Assembly: GCF_019977235.1 (NCBI RefSeq)
Contig: NZ_AP024646.1
Span: 992,001 to 1,056,000, forward strand
Direction of reading: 5' to 3'
DNA length: 64,000 nt
Origin: Arthrobacter sp. StoSoilB5
Lineage (GTDB): Bacteria > Actinomycetota > Actinomycetes > Actinomycetales > Micrococcaceae
Position 1 is the stretch's first letter. Each line of letters starts with the position of its first letter. The notes below the pieces were generated by a model, which ran no database searches, was not told the DNA's origin, and was given only the letters and a program-made list of their open reading frames with translations. Made by a program: the position numbers and the translations under genes. Below are positions 7,469-17,135 of the stretch, piece after piece.

Positions 7469-9940
7469 TCACGTCTGCCGGTCTACGGCAGGTTCCACAT
7501 CGATGATCCGATGGATGGACAGCACGCGTTCCGTTTCCTTACCGGGGTCGAAGACCCTGACGCGGCCACCGGAGACGGAGACGGGCACCACGGTTTCGGT
7601 GTTCGCATTCCCCAGGCTGTCCACCACGTTCATGGTGACCGCCTGTTTGAGCCGGATGGCCTTCTGCAGCGTTTCCAGGCCAAGCTGCGTGGATGCTTCG
7701 CCCGCCGCATCAGCCGGGACGCCACGATGCTGCCGCAGGACTGAAAGTTGAGCCTCGACGTCGTCGTCCGGTGGTGCCGTTCGCGGCGCCGTATAGACCG
7801 GACGCGCGCTGCCGGGCACTGCCGTTGTGCGTTTGAAGCGAACGACGGCGGGCTCCGCGTCCTGCACGGCAGGCGAAAGTCCCAGCTCGCGCAGTACACG
7901 CGCCGTCTCGCGGGGGCTGGCAGAGGACGTCAGTACTGTGGGGGCGATCCGCACCAAGCTCAGTGCTGACGTCCGGGCCTCCTGCAACAAATCAGCGATG
8001 GCGGATTCGTCGTCGCTCTGGATGAAGCTGGCACTGGAACCGATGCGCAAACGCCCATGCCGGGACGCCGTGTCCTGCACAAGGTAAGCGAGCGGTTGCG
8101 GCACATCCGTGGCTGAGTGCTCACGGAGGAAGGCCAAGAGCGATTCCGCATCCTGGCCGGCGTCGAGCGCCCTGCGGATGGTCTCCGTGGAAAAACGGTA
8201 GATCGACGCCGGGCCCTGGCCCTCGGCGTCGGCCATGAGCAGCAGCGTTGCGCTGAGTTCGGGAGCGAGATAACCGGGCGCTACGGCAGTGAGGTCCGCT
8301 TGAAGGAGGATGTGGTTGACTGCCGCCGGCAGGTGCTCACCGAGGAGGGTCAGGGCCTCCTCCGGATGGCCGAGCGCGACAGCCGAACCCAGTTGCGTGA
8401 AGGCCCCGGACCCCATCAAGCCAAGCAGCGTGGCTTCCTCGAGGATCCCCCGGACCAGCGAACTGAACCGGCGGGACATGCGCGGCTGCGTCCATTCCGC
8501 ACGTTGCAGCACGGCACGCGCGTCCAGGACCGGCGCCTTGCCATCGGGAGCGGCCGCCTCCACCGTCAATTCATTCAGGATTTCCAGGATCCTGCGACGG
8601 ACCACTGGGGCGTCCGGCCTTTGAGCCTCCGCTGACAATGCATTAATGGTGCTGCCCGCCGAACCCTGATGGGATGGCGAGCCAGGGGTCGATCCCGGGA
8701 GTGGCTGCCCCACCATCGACGGTGCGCGCTCGCTGGCCAACCATGCGTTCACCAGCCACAGCCACTGTTCCTGCCGTGGCAAAGAGAGCCATTCCAGGGA
8801 GGGCGGTTGGATCCACGTGGAACTGTCCACGTCCAGCCGTACCAGGCCGGCCAGCGCGCAGAACTCCAACAGGATGGCAGTTTCGTGGACGCCGCACCGG
8901 ATGGACTCGGCAAGGCGCCGCAGCTCACGCACGCCCACGCCGCCGCTCCGAAGGGTTGCCAGTGGCTGCTCGCGCACTGCAAACAGTATGTCGCCGGTTA
9001 GCCGCAGGGTCTCGGCGATGGCGCCCATCGCCGCGTTGCGCCTCAGGGCAGCACTTGTGTGGCCGAGTTCCGGAACCGGAGGGCTCAGGGTGAAGTCGTC
9101 CACGATCGCGCCACCGCGCAGGGCGATCCCAACGCTGTGCGGCAATTCGACGTGGCCGGCATCCAAGGGGACCAGCAGGCCGCGCGCCAGGAGCCAGTCG
9201 ATAGGCCCGACGTCGGCGCTTTCGTGGGTCACGGAGGCCCGCCGTTGAGCTTGGGGCACAGCGCCCATGGCCCAACTGCCGAACTTGTCCAGCAGGCCGA
9301 CAGTCCTTGTGGGTGCCGTCGCCAGGATGGCGCGTACATTCTCTGGACTTGAGGTCCAGCGCTGCAGGGACAAGGCAGCATCCATGGGCGTGCTTGCGGG
9401 GTGGATATCCAGGCCGTATTGGTGGAGCTCGGCTACGAGCTGAACCACGCGTTGGGCGAAAGCCGGCTGCAGCCTGACCAACTCGGTGTAGCTTCGGCCC
9501 AGGCCAGCCGGATAGATGCCGATCACGTCCTTCAGGCTTCCTACTGGAAGGTAGAACCGTTGCCTGGAATTGGATTGTGAATTTGACGCTGCAGGGGGAT
9601 CGGCCCGGTGGACCAGGGCCAACTCCTGAAGTTTGGCGAGGATCGGTTCCAGCGCTGACAGGGTGGAACCCGCAATGACTTTCTTGAGGCCGGCGGCGGA
9701 AACACTGTGGCCAGTATCGGCGTTGGTACACAAATGGAGTGTTTCCAACACCTGCATTTCAGGTTTCGTCAGGCGCTCCAACGCCCGTTGCACGCTGACA
9801 CGTGCGCTGGCCCGGGCCGCCAGTGCGGCGAAGTCCGGCGCCATGGGGGAAATCAGGTCAGGCCGCGCGGCAAACAAGGCCCGCAGCGAATTGTCGCTGC
9901 GCGCTTCCAGTTCCTTGCTGAGCGCGCGAATAAGGGACAT
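7469..9940 (-). CDS. Helicase-associated protein, partner of XPB
   Basis: An 823-residue protein starting MSLIRALSKELEARS. The frame is open about 200 bases further upstream, but that extension is low-quality coding sequence that runs into the next gene, so the internal ATG was chosen. It has no Walker motifs. It resembles the large helicase C-terminal/XPB-associated family found directly upstream of XPB in actinomycetes (Rv0862c-like, from memory). The C terminus carries a WYL-like beta stretch (IRLKQAVTMNVVDSLGN) that often binds nucleic acid. It probably acts with the downstream helicase; its biochemical role is not established. Confidence 0.85.
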   Translation of the reverse strand: MSLIRALSKELEARSDNSLRALFAARPDLISPMAPDFAALAARASARVSVQRALERLTKPEMQVLETLHLCTNADTGHSVSAAGLKKVIAGSTLSALEPILAKLQELALVHRADPPAASNSQSNSRQRFYLPVGSLKDVIGIYPAGLGRSYTELVRLQPAFAQRVVQLVAELHQYGLDIHPASTPMDAALSLQRWTSSPENVRAILATAPTRTVGLLDKFGSWAMGAVPQAQRRASVTHESADVGPIDWLLARGLLVPLDAGHVELPHSVGIALRGGAIVDDFTLSPPVPELGHTSAALRRNAAMGAIAETLRLTGDILFAVREQPLATLRSGGVGVRELRRLAESIRCGVHETAILLEFCALAGLVRLDVDSSTWIQPPSLEWLSLPRQEQWLWLVNAWLASERAPSMVGQPLPGSTPGSPSHQGSAGSTINALSAEAQRPDAPVVRRRILEILNELTVEAAAPDGKAPVLDARAVLQRAEWTQPRMSRRFSSLVRGILEEATLLGLMGSGAFTQLGSAVALGHPEEALTLLGEHLPAAVNHILLQADLTAVAPGYLAPELSATLLLMADAEGQGPASIYRFSTETIRRALDAGQDAESLLAFLREHSATDVPQPLAYLVQDTASRHGRLRIGSSASFIQSDDESAIADLLQEARTSALSLVRIAPTVLTSSASPRETARVLRELGLSPAVQDAEPAVVRFKRTTAVPGSARPVYTAPRTAPPDDDVEAQLSVLRQHRGVPADAAGEASTQLGLETLQKAIRLKQAVTMNVVDSLGNANTETVVPVSVSGGRVRVFDPGKETERVLSIHRIIDVEPAVDRQT

Positions 9941-10028
9941 CAATCCAACGTTACCGCCACCGGGCCGCTGATGTGTGGGCAGGGCAAAGCCGCCCCGGTT
10001 GATTCGCTTGTGACGGGCGCTTGATTCA

Positions 10029-10244
10029 CTACTGCCGGCGCCGTTGACGAACGGCATCCAGCACCAGGACCACAGCGAGCATAAAGGCAACCGGCAGCCC
10101 ATAAAGCGCCGTGGATGTGATCCACACGGGTGCCACTCCACCATTGAAGGCGATAGCCATAACTGCGCCGACGGCGGCCAAGGAAACGACGGCGATCACG
10201 GCGGCAACAATCATGAGGGGGCGGCGGTAACCCGGGGAAGTCAT
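10029..10244 (-). CDS. Small two-helix membrane protein (71 aa)
   Basis: A 71-residue protein with two clear hydrophobic segments (about residues 10-32 and 43-63) and a basic C-terminal tail (RQRRRQ) that would stay in the cytoplasm. It begins MTSPGYRRPL and lies 88 bases upstream of the helicase-associated gene on the same strand. Similar tiny membrane proteins are common in Micrococcaceae at this locus. No motif points to a function. Confidence 0.65.
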   Translation of the reverse strand: MTSPGYRRPLMIVAAVIAVVSLAAVGAVMAIAFNGGVAPVWITSTALYGLPVAFMLAVVLVLDAVRQRRRQ

Positions 10245-10489
10245 GCGCCTAACGCTAGCAGCCGGGCAACATGACGTAGGCCCATGGGCTATTGGCTCGC
10301 TTATGTCTCAGGAACGGTGCAGCAACGGCGCAGCAAAGGCGCCGCAAAGCGGGAATAGGTGGTCCGGCAGGATAACCTTGAACTAACAGACCAACACGGA
10401 CCGTGCTGTCTCCCTCGATCCCGCAGATCCCTGTGGATGCGGTGGCGGCGCGACGTGTCTCCAAAGCAAGAACGAAGAAGGTTGATTAC

Positions 10490-10873
10490 GTGCCCACCGG
10501 CAAGGTCAAGTGGTATGACAAGGAAAAAGGCTTCGGATTCCTCGCGGCTGAAGACGGCCAGGAAGTATTCCTGCCCAAGACGTCGCTGCCCGCAGGCGTA
10601 ACCGAGCTCAAAGCCGGTACCCGCGTGGAGTTTGGCGTGGCCGATGGCCGTCGCGGTGCCCAGGCATTGGGCCTGCGGGTCCTGGACAAGACGCCCTCCA
10701 TCGCCAAGGCCAAGCGCATGAACGCCAAGGACCTGGCGCCTTTGGTACAGGACCTCGTGACCGTGCTGGATAACTTGTCCGGTACTTTGTCGTCCGGTAA
10801 GTACCCGGAAGGCAACAAGGCCAAGGCCATCGGCATGGCGCTGCGCAAGGTTGCCGACGAGCTGGAAGCCTAG
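10490..10873 (+). CDS. Cold-shock protein with C-terminal extension
   Basis: A 127-residue protein. Residues 1-65 form a cold-shock domain with RNP1-like KGFGFLAAEDG and RNP2-like EVFLPKTSL, preceded by the usual TGKVKWYDKEKGFGF start. About 60 further residues, helical and lysine-rich, follow; that is longer than the 67-residue E. coli type and matches the longer actinobacterial Csp. GTG start, AAGAAGG eight bases upstream; an ATG-type extension to 10403 would have no domain support. It binds single-stranded nucleic acids as an RNA chaperone. Followed after eight bases by the DUF3027 gene, so likely co-transcribed. Confidence 0.93.
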   Translation: MPTGKVKWYDKEKGFGFLAAEDGQEVFLPKTSLPAGVTELKAGTRVEFGVADGRRGAQALGLRVLDKTPSIAKAKRMNAKDLAPLVQDLVTVLDNLSGTLSSGKYPEGNKAKAIGMALRKVADELEA

Positions 10874-10881
10874 GAACCGCC

Positions 10882-11511
10882 ATGACATCGGAATCCGCAC
10901 AGGATACAAAGTCCGGAAGGGACGCGCAGGCCAGCCCTGGGGCCGTCACTGCCGCCGACATTCCTGTCATCGGGGATACCCCTGCGCGGAAGCCGGTCCC
11001 AGCGAAGCCGCGGGCCGGCATCCCCGTGTGGCGCACCGGCAAGCCGGATGCGTTCCTGGCCGCCGCCGTCGACGTGGCAAGGGAAGCGGTGGAGACCATC
11101 GCGAACCCCGGCGAGGTTGGTGCCCACATCGGCGCAAAGTCCGAGGGCGATCGCGTAGTCACGCACCTTTTCGAGTCGAAGCTTGCAGGGTACGGCGGGT
11201 GGCAGTGGTACGCCGTGATCACCCGCAATTCCCGGTCAAAGATCGTAACGGTCAGCGAGCTCGGCCTCCTGCCCTCAGAGGACTCCATCCTGGCCCCGGA
11301 ATGGGTGCCATGGGCAAAGCGTGTCCGCCCGGAGGACGAGACACCCTTGGTGGAGGAGACGGTAGAGGAGGTGTCGGAGGAAGCCGTTCAGGCTGAAGAA
11401 GACGACGCCGCCGAAGCATCGGATGCCGCTGAATCCGATGAAGACGATGACGCAGTTGAAGCCGACGTTGCTGCCGATGACTCTCCCGAATCTGCTAACC
11501 CAGGCGAGTAA
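10882..11511 (+). CDS. DUF3027-family protein
   Basis: A 209-residue protein with a conserved core (about residues 45-155: PDAFLAAAVDVAREA, then WQWYAVITRNSRSK and APEWVPWAKRVRPED) and a very acidic Glu/Asp/Ala C-terminal tail. The core matches the actinobacterial DUF3027 family, found near serC in mycobacteria (Rv0883c, recalled). No catalytic motif is known. It starts eight bases after the cold-shock gene. The acidic tail suggests a nucleic-acid mimic or protein-binding extension, but that is speculation. Confidence 0.85.
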   Translation: MTSESAQDTKSGRDAQASPGAVTAADIPVIGDTPARKPVPAKPRAGIPVWRTGKPDAFLAAAVDVAREAVETIANPGEVGAHIGAKSEGDRVVTHLFESKLAGYGGWQWYAVITRNSRSKIVTVSELGLLPSEDSILAPEWVPWAKRVRPEDETPLVEETVEEVSEEAVQAEEDDAAEASDAAESDEDDDAVEADVAADDSPESANPGE

Positions 11512-11610
11512 CGGCCAGTCGATTAACGGCAGCGGCGCCGTCCGGGAATAACCCAGACGACGCCGGCACCTGCCCTTGCGCGGAAAACCGCGGCAGTTAC
11601 GTCGTACGTT

Positions 11611-13044
<1,434 letters not shown>

Positions 13045-13740
13045 ATGACGGATCTGATCGATACCACTGAGATGTATCTTCGGACCATTTTGGAGCTTGA
13101 AGAAGAGAACATCGTGGCTCTTCGCGCACGTATTGCCGAGCGTTTGCGCCATTCGGGACCCACAGTTTCCCAGACCATCGGACGCATGGAGCGCGACGGC
13201 CTGGTGATTGTGTCCAACGACCGTCACCTGGAGCTGACCGAGGTCGGACGCAAGCGGGCCACTGAAGTCATGCGAAAGCACCGCCTTGCCGAGAGGCTTC
13301 TGGCGGACGTCATTGGTCTCGACTGGGCGTATGTCCATGACGAGGCATGTCGCTGGGAGCACGTCATGAGCGAACGTGTGGAGCGGCGGTTGTATGAGTT
13401 GTTGGAACATCCCACCGAGTCGCCGTATGGCAACCCCATCCCGGGTCTGGAGGCACTTGGCGGCCTCGCCGGCCAGCCCCTTGCACGCCTGGACGTCAAC
13501 CTGCTGCACGCGATGGACGGGTACGCCGCCGATTCACGCGTAGTCGTCAGCCGACTCGCTGAGCCCATCCAGGTTGAGCCGGAACTCCTCACCCAGCTTG
13601 ATGAAGGCGGGATTCGTCCCGGCGCCACCGTCTCCTTGGAGAGGGTGGGGGAGTACATCTCTGTTCGCGTTCCCGGCATTGAAGGAGCGCTTGAGCTGCC
13701 TCCCGAGGTAGCCGCGCACGTCTTCGTCGCCGTTAGCTGA
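13045..13740 (+). CDS. DtxR/IdeR-family iron-dependent regulator
   Basis: A 231-residue three-domain regulator: N-terminal winged helix, dimerisation/metal-binding domain and C-terminal SH3-like domain. Using the MTDLIDTTEM start, every diphtheria DtxR metal ligand falls at the same residue number: M10, H79, E83, H98, C102, E105 and H106. C102 points to the Fe(II)-sensing DtxR/IdeR type rather than MntR. With Fe(II) it represses iron uptake genes. The ATG has GGAGAG upstream. The frame opens earlier at 12946, but that part lacks domain homology. Confidence 0.94.
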   Translation: MTDLIDTTEMYLRTILELEEENIVALRARIAERLRHSGPTVSQTIGRMERDGLVIVSNDRHLELTEVGRKRATEVMRKHRLAERLLADVIGLDWAYVHDEACRWEHVMSERVERRLYELLEHPTESPYGNPIPGLEALGGLAGQPLARLDVNLLHAMDGYAADSRVVVSRLAEPIQVEPELLTQLDEGGIRPGATVSLERVGEYISVRVPGIEGALELPPEVAAHVFVAVS

Positions 13741-13919
13741 CTTTCCGGCGTGTCAGATCTCACGTTGGGGTCTTTGGCGCGCGTGTGACCTGCGGGTTTC
13801 CGCGATTGATGGTATGGAGCCACGCCACAACACGGTGTTTCGAAAGATAACGAATTTATTACTGCGGACTTTAATCGCCTATAGTTATCTACTAGCGCCG
13901 ATACCAAAGCGTTACCTGA
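13741..13919 (+). promoter_or_regulatory. Promoter region ahead of the first c-di-AMP riboswitch
   Basis: Non-coding. An AT-rich island around 13845-13895 includes TATAGT at 13880-13885, a plausible -10 box; the matching -35 is weak. Transcription starting just downstream would place the riboswitch in the 5' leader of the M23 peptidase mRNA. Confidence 0.45.
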
Positions 13920-14143
13920 TCTGGAGCCGAGCTCTGCCAGCGGATCAGGTGTGTCATCAACTACTGGCAGAGGCGGGGGAACCACAAGCGGCTGCCTAAA
14001 GAAGCAGCCTTGGGGTGAAGTCCGCAGCAGAAGTGCCTACTAACGCAAGTCCTCCTTGGGATACCTGTGTGCCGTTTGCGCTTCGTGCGGACCGGGTCTT
14101 TGAACTCTCTGACCCGAATCCGACAGCTAACTTCGCAGGCTTT
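13920..14143 (+). ncRNA. Cyclic di-AMP riboswitch (ydaO-yuaA type), copy 1
   Basis: The conserved blocks of the ydaO class occur in order: AGCTCTGCCA at 13929-13939, GAGGCGGGGGAACC around 13969-13982, TTGGGGTGAAGT near 14009-14020, CCGAATCCGACAGCTAAC near 14114-14131 and the closing CGCAGGC ending at 14140. GAGCC near the 5' end can pair with GGCTTTC at the 3' end to close P1. This class binds c-di-AMP and usually turns genes off when the ligand is high; cell-wall hydrolase genes are its classic actinobacterial targets. The TTG start of the M23 peptidase follows about 20 bases later. Confidence 0.93.
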
Positions 14144-14160
14144 CTAGAGAGGAACAGAGT

Positions 14161-14991
14161 TTGACATCGCAGAACGTCAGGGGTCGCCGCCGCGCGTCCG
14201 GCCCCGCTGCTGAGCTGCGGCCAGCCCGCGCCGCAATGGAGATCCGGCCACGCGACACCCCGCGTCAGGTGCGCCGCCGCAAGAGCCCATTGCGCCAGGT
14301 AGCCGACTTCGCCGCAGCCAGTGGTGTCGGGCAGAAAGCCGGAGTTGCGCTTGCCGCCACCGGACTTGCCCTGACTGTAGGTCTGCCGGCCACAAGCCCC
14401 GTCATGGCCACATCCGAGTCCGGTCAGACTGAGGCGGCCCTGACCGTGCCCGGTGGCAGCCAGCCCGAGGTTTCTGCGGCAGCGTCTGCCAAAATCGATT
14501 TCAGCCGCGCAGCGGTCGCCACCGCAGCCGATCCTGACGGCAAGCTCAAGCAGCTGCTGAGCGCGCAGTCTGCGGGCAGCATCCAGCGCGCCTCCTCACT
14601 TGGCACCTTGGGCAGTCCACTGGACAAGTTGGTCACGGCGTCGCCCTTTGGCTATCGCGTCAGCCCGCTCACCGGCGGCACGGGTGACTTCCACCGTGGC
14701 CAGGACTTCGTGGCCCAGTGCGGTACCGCTGTTCACGCCGCAGCCGCAGGCAAGGTCACGTTCGCGGGCTGGCATGAGTATGGCGGAGGCAACCGCGTAG
14801 TGGTTGATCACGGCAACGGCCTCGAGACCACGTACAACCACCTGTCGTCCTTCAACGTCAAGGTGGGCCAGACCGTCAACCGTGGCGATACCGTCGCGCT
14901 CAGCGGCACCACGGGCGCATCCACCGGCTGCCACCTCCATTTTGAGGTCCAGGTAAATGGCGAGGTCGTAGATCCCATGGGTTGGCTCTGA
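14161..14991 (+). CDS. Secreted M23 (LytM-type) metallopeptidase
   Basis: A 276-residue exported protein. A basic N terminus (residues 1-60) precedes a hydrophobic export segment (about 62-85), a linker, and a C-terminal M23 domain (about 160-276). The zinc site is visible as HRGQD (His and Asp ligands) and HLHFE (catalytic and ligand His). Such enzymes cleave peptide cross-links in peptidoglycan. TTG start with GAGAGGAA upstream, directly after a c-di-AMP riboswitch, so expression should follow c-di-AMP and wall status. The long pre-signal region is shared in style with the two downstream proteins. Confidence 0.92.
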   Translation: MTSQNVRGRRRASGPAAELRPARAAMEIRPRDTPRQVRRRKSPLRQVADFAAASGVGQKAGVALAATGLALTVGLPATSPVMATSESGQTEAALTVPGGSQPEVSAAASAKIDFSRAAVATAADPDGKLKQLLSAQSAGSIQRASSLGTLGSPLDKLVTASPFGYRVSPLTGGTGDFHRGQDFVAQCGTAVHAAAAGKVTFAGWHEYGGGNRVVVDHGNGLETTYNHLSSFNVKVGQTVNRGDTVALSGTTGASTGCHLHFEVQVNGEVVDPMGWL

Positions 14992-15077
14992 GCTAGTTGA
15001 TGGTGCTCTCTCGCATTGATGACACGCCCCGTGACCTGAATGTGACATTCACGAATATCTGTTGTACCGTCTAAAGC

Positions 15078-15103
15078 GCATCGGCTTTTTAGGGGGCCGA
15101 TGC
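15078..15103 (+). other. GC-rich hairpin just upstream of riboswitch 2
   Basis: Perfect 8-bp inverted repeat GCATCGGC / GCCGATGC around a loop that contains a T-run. It precedes the second riboswitch. It may be an extra stem of that leader or a terminator remnant of the preceding M23 gene; the T-run lies in the loop rather than after the stem, so a standard terminator is unlikely. Confidence 0.55.
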
Positions 15104-15109
15104 ACTTGG

Positions 15110-15290
15110 GTGGATTGCCTAGCTCTGCCACCACTCAAGGTCCGTTCGCAAAAATCGTCTGGCAGGGGCGGGGGAACCAATTTTGGTCTTCGAATCAGAA
15201 GGCCTTGGGGTTAAGTCGCAAAAGCTTCCCGGAAGCCGCGCGGCCGGATGACTCCCATCCGAATCCGACAGCTCACCTCGCAGGCATTGG
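15110..15290 (+). ncRNA. Cyclic di-AMP riboswitch (ydaO-yuaA type), copy 2
   Basis: Same ordered blocks as copy 1: AGCTCTGCCA at 15121-15130, GGCAGGGGCGGGGGAACC ending near 15178, CTTGGGGTTAAGTCGC near 15204-15219, CCGAATCCGACAGCTCACC near 15259-15277 and CGCAGGCA to 15286. TGCCT (15116-15120) pairs with AGGCA (15282-15286) to close P1. It lies immediately ahead of the NlpC/P60 gene, whose GTG start is about 18 bases downstream. Sequence identity with copy 1 is confined to the ligand-binding core. Confidence 0.93.
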
Positions 15291-15304
15291 GAGAGGCTAC
15301 CTTC

Positions 15305-16036
15305 GTGTCATCACGCACTACCCCTGCGCGCCATCGCGCCGAATTGGTTCGTACGAACCCGTTGAACAACCTTTCCAAGGCTGTCTCAACCAATGCAGGC
15401 ACCGTAGGCCGCCAAGCCGCCGTTCTGGCCGCAGCCTCTGGACTCGTTCTCAGCGTCGGACTCCCGGCCCAGGCCGCAGATACCGACGTTTCCAAGTCGG
15501 AAAGCTCCAGCACCCAGCAGTTGGTAGCCACCGCAGTTGTCACCGCCGAGCCCACCGCAACCGTTTCCTTCGAGAGCCCGGTAGTGGCCACCAAGGAAGC
15601 CCCCAAGGTTCAGCGGGCCTCCCAGCGCACGCAGACTAGCGATAGCCAGGCGAACGGCGCACTCTCTGCCCTGTCCTCCACGGCCAAGGATTCCGCTTCC
15701 AGCGCGGCAGCCTCCGGACTCGCAGCCATTGCCTACACCGGCATCGGCCACCCCTACGTTTGGGGCGGCACTTCCCCCAATGGTTGGGACTGCTCCGGAT
15801 TCACCCAGTGGGTTTACGCCCAGGCCGGCATCAGCATCCCCCGCGTCAATGCCTGGACGGTCATGACGCCCACCAGCACGCCAGCTCCCGGCGACCTCGT
15901 CATGCAGAACGGCGGAGCCCATGTTGGCATCTACGTCGGCAACGGCATGATGATCAGCGCGCTGAACCCCAGCCAGGGCACCCTGCTGCACTCCGTGGCC
16001 TCCACCGGCACATCCTCGTTCTTCACCCTCCGCTAG
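15305..16036 (+). CDS. Secreted NlpC/P60 peptidoglycan endopeptidase
   Basis: A 243-residue exported protein: basic N terminus, export segment ending near AQAADT (about residue 57), Ser/Ala-rich linker, and a C-terminal NlpC/P60 domain from about residue 135. The catalytic cysteine lies in DCSGFTQWV and the catalytic His in AHVGIYVG; the YVWGG motif precedes them. It should cut D-Glu to diamino-acid bonds in the wall. The frame is open from 15248, but that part overlaps the riboswitch, so the GTG at 15305 with GAGAGG eight bases upstream is the start. Confidence 0.93.
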   Translation: MSSRTTPARHRAELVRTNPLNNLSKAVSTNAGTVGRQAAVLAAASGLVLSVGLPAQAADTDVSKSESSSTQQLVATAVVTAEPTATVSFESPVVATKEAPKVQRASQRTQTSDSQANGALSALSSTAKDSASSAAASGLAAIAYTGIGHPYVWGGTSPNGWDCSGFTQWVYAQAGISIPRVNAWTVMTPTSTPAPGDLVMQNGGAHVGIYVGNGMMISALNPSQGTLLHSVASTGTSSFFTLR

Positions 16037-16135
16037 GAAAATCCCATTCGGGGTAAGCCAGCATGCCCCCCATGTGCTGGCCGCCCATAACCCGCGTGCG
16101 ACCCCAGCGTGCGCGGATACGAAAAGAGAGTAATC

Positions 16136-16888
16136 ATGACCAGTGCAAACAAGGTTGCACGGCATCGAGCTGAGGCCCCCAAGACCAGCTCACTTGCCGT
16201 CATCGCAAAGGCTGTCAGCGACAACGCCGGTGGCGTTGGCCGTCAGGCAGCAGTGATCGCAGCTGCATCGGGCCTTGTCCTGACCAGCGGCGTGGCTGCA
16301 AATGCTGCGGACACCAATGTCCAGCGCGAATCTACATCCGCGTCCGCCCTTGACGTGCAGACGGTTGCCCAGGCCACCATTGCTGCCGACTCGAGCGTTG
16401 CCATCTCCTACGAGCGCCCCGTGGTCACCACGGTGGAAGCACCCGCTCCTGTGGTCGAGAAGGCCCCGGCCAAGGAATCTGCGCCGGCTGCTGGCGGCAA
16501 CGCCACTCTGGCAGTCAACACTGCCCCCGCAGCCAAGGCGCCCGCGGCCTCCAGTGGTCTCGGTGCAGCTATTGCCGCAGCGGCCTACGCACAGCTTGGC
16601 GTCACGCAGGACTGCACCATGCTGGTGACCAACTCGCTGGCCGCCGTCGGCATTCACTTCCACGACTGGCCGGCCGGCTACCTCTCCCTCGGCCGCACGG
16701 TCAGTGCAGCTGAAGCCCAGCCCGGCGACCTCGCCTACTACGCCAACGGTGGCTACGGCGGAATGGCGCATATCGCTGTTTACGTCGGCAACGGCATGGC
16801 AGTCCACGGTGGATGGAACGGATCCACTACGGCACTGTTCAGCGTGAACGTTGGCTCCGGCCCCGTTTTCATCCGCGTCAACGGCTGA
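16136..16888 (+). CDS. Secreted NlpC/P60-like protein, divergent paralogue
   Basis: A 250-residue exported protein 99 bases after the previous gene, with no riboswitch of its own, so probably read from the same transcript. Its first 60 residues closely parallel the upstream paralogue (KAVSDNAGGVGRQAAVIAAA against KAVSTNAGTVGRQAAVLAAA). The C-terminal domain keeps a Cys (DCTMLV) and His (AHIAVYVG) in NlpC/P60 positions, but the usual DCSG[FL] box is altered. Activity is therefore likely but not certain. ATG start with AAAGAGAG upstream. A strong terminator follows. Confidence 0.85.
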   Translation: MTSANKVARHRAEAPKTSSLAVIAKAVSDNAGGVGRQAAVIAAASGLVLTSGVAANAADTNVQRESTSASALDVQTVAQATIAADSSVAISYERPVVTTVEAPAPVVEKAPAKESAPAAGGNATLAVNTAPAAKAPAASSGLGAAIAAAAYAQLGVTQDCTMLVTNSLAAVGIHFHDWPAGYLSLGRTVSAAEAQPGDLAYYANGGYGGMAHIAVYVGNGMAVHGGWNGSTTALFSVNVGSGPVFIRVNG

Positions 16889-16902
16889 TCAAACACTCCA
16901 CG

Positions 16903-16943
16903 GAACACCCCGCAAGGCTTAGGCCAGCGGGGTGTTCTGCTTT
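16903..16943 (+). terminator. Intrinsic terminator after the wall-hydrolase genes
   Basis: Perfect 11-bp stem GAACACCCCGC / GCGGGGTGTTC (16903-16913 and 16927-16937) followed by TGCTTT. It closes the three-gene secreted hydrolase unit. Confidence 0.88.
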
Positions 16944-17135
16944 AACCACCGTCGGTTAGCCTCAAAAAGGTGTCCCGTGCATGAACTTTTGCCAACACCA
17001 CGGCCGAAACGGCAGAAAAATTCGTTGATACGGCATATAAGTGCTTACCCTTGTGTTGTCGATCCACAGCCCGTACAAGCAGAGGGCAGCCGGCCCTCGT
17101 GCCCCTGACGGGTGCGGCCGTGAAGAGGTACGTGC

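Noticed and set aside
9941..10144. N-terminal extension of the helicase-associated protein
   Set aside because: The extra 68 residues overlap the neighbouring small membrane gene and lack coding character; the ATG at 9940 matches the family start.
13045..13740. MntR (manganese) identity for the DtxR-family protein
   Set aside because: Ligand C102 is present, as in iron-sensing DtxR/IdeR, and the C-terminal SH3-like domain is retained.
15078..15103. Intrinsic terminator of the M23 gene
   Set aside because: The T-run lies in the loop, not after the stem; the hairpin is kept only as an unspecified element.
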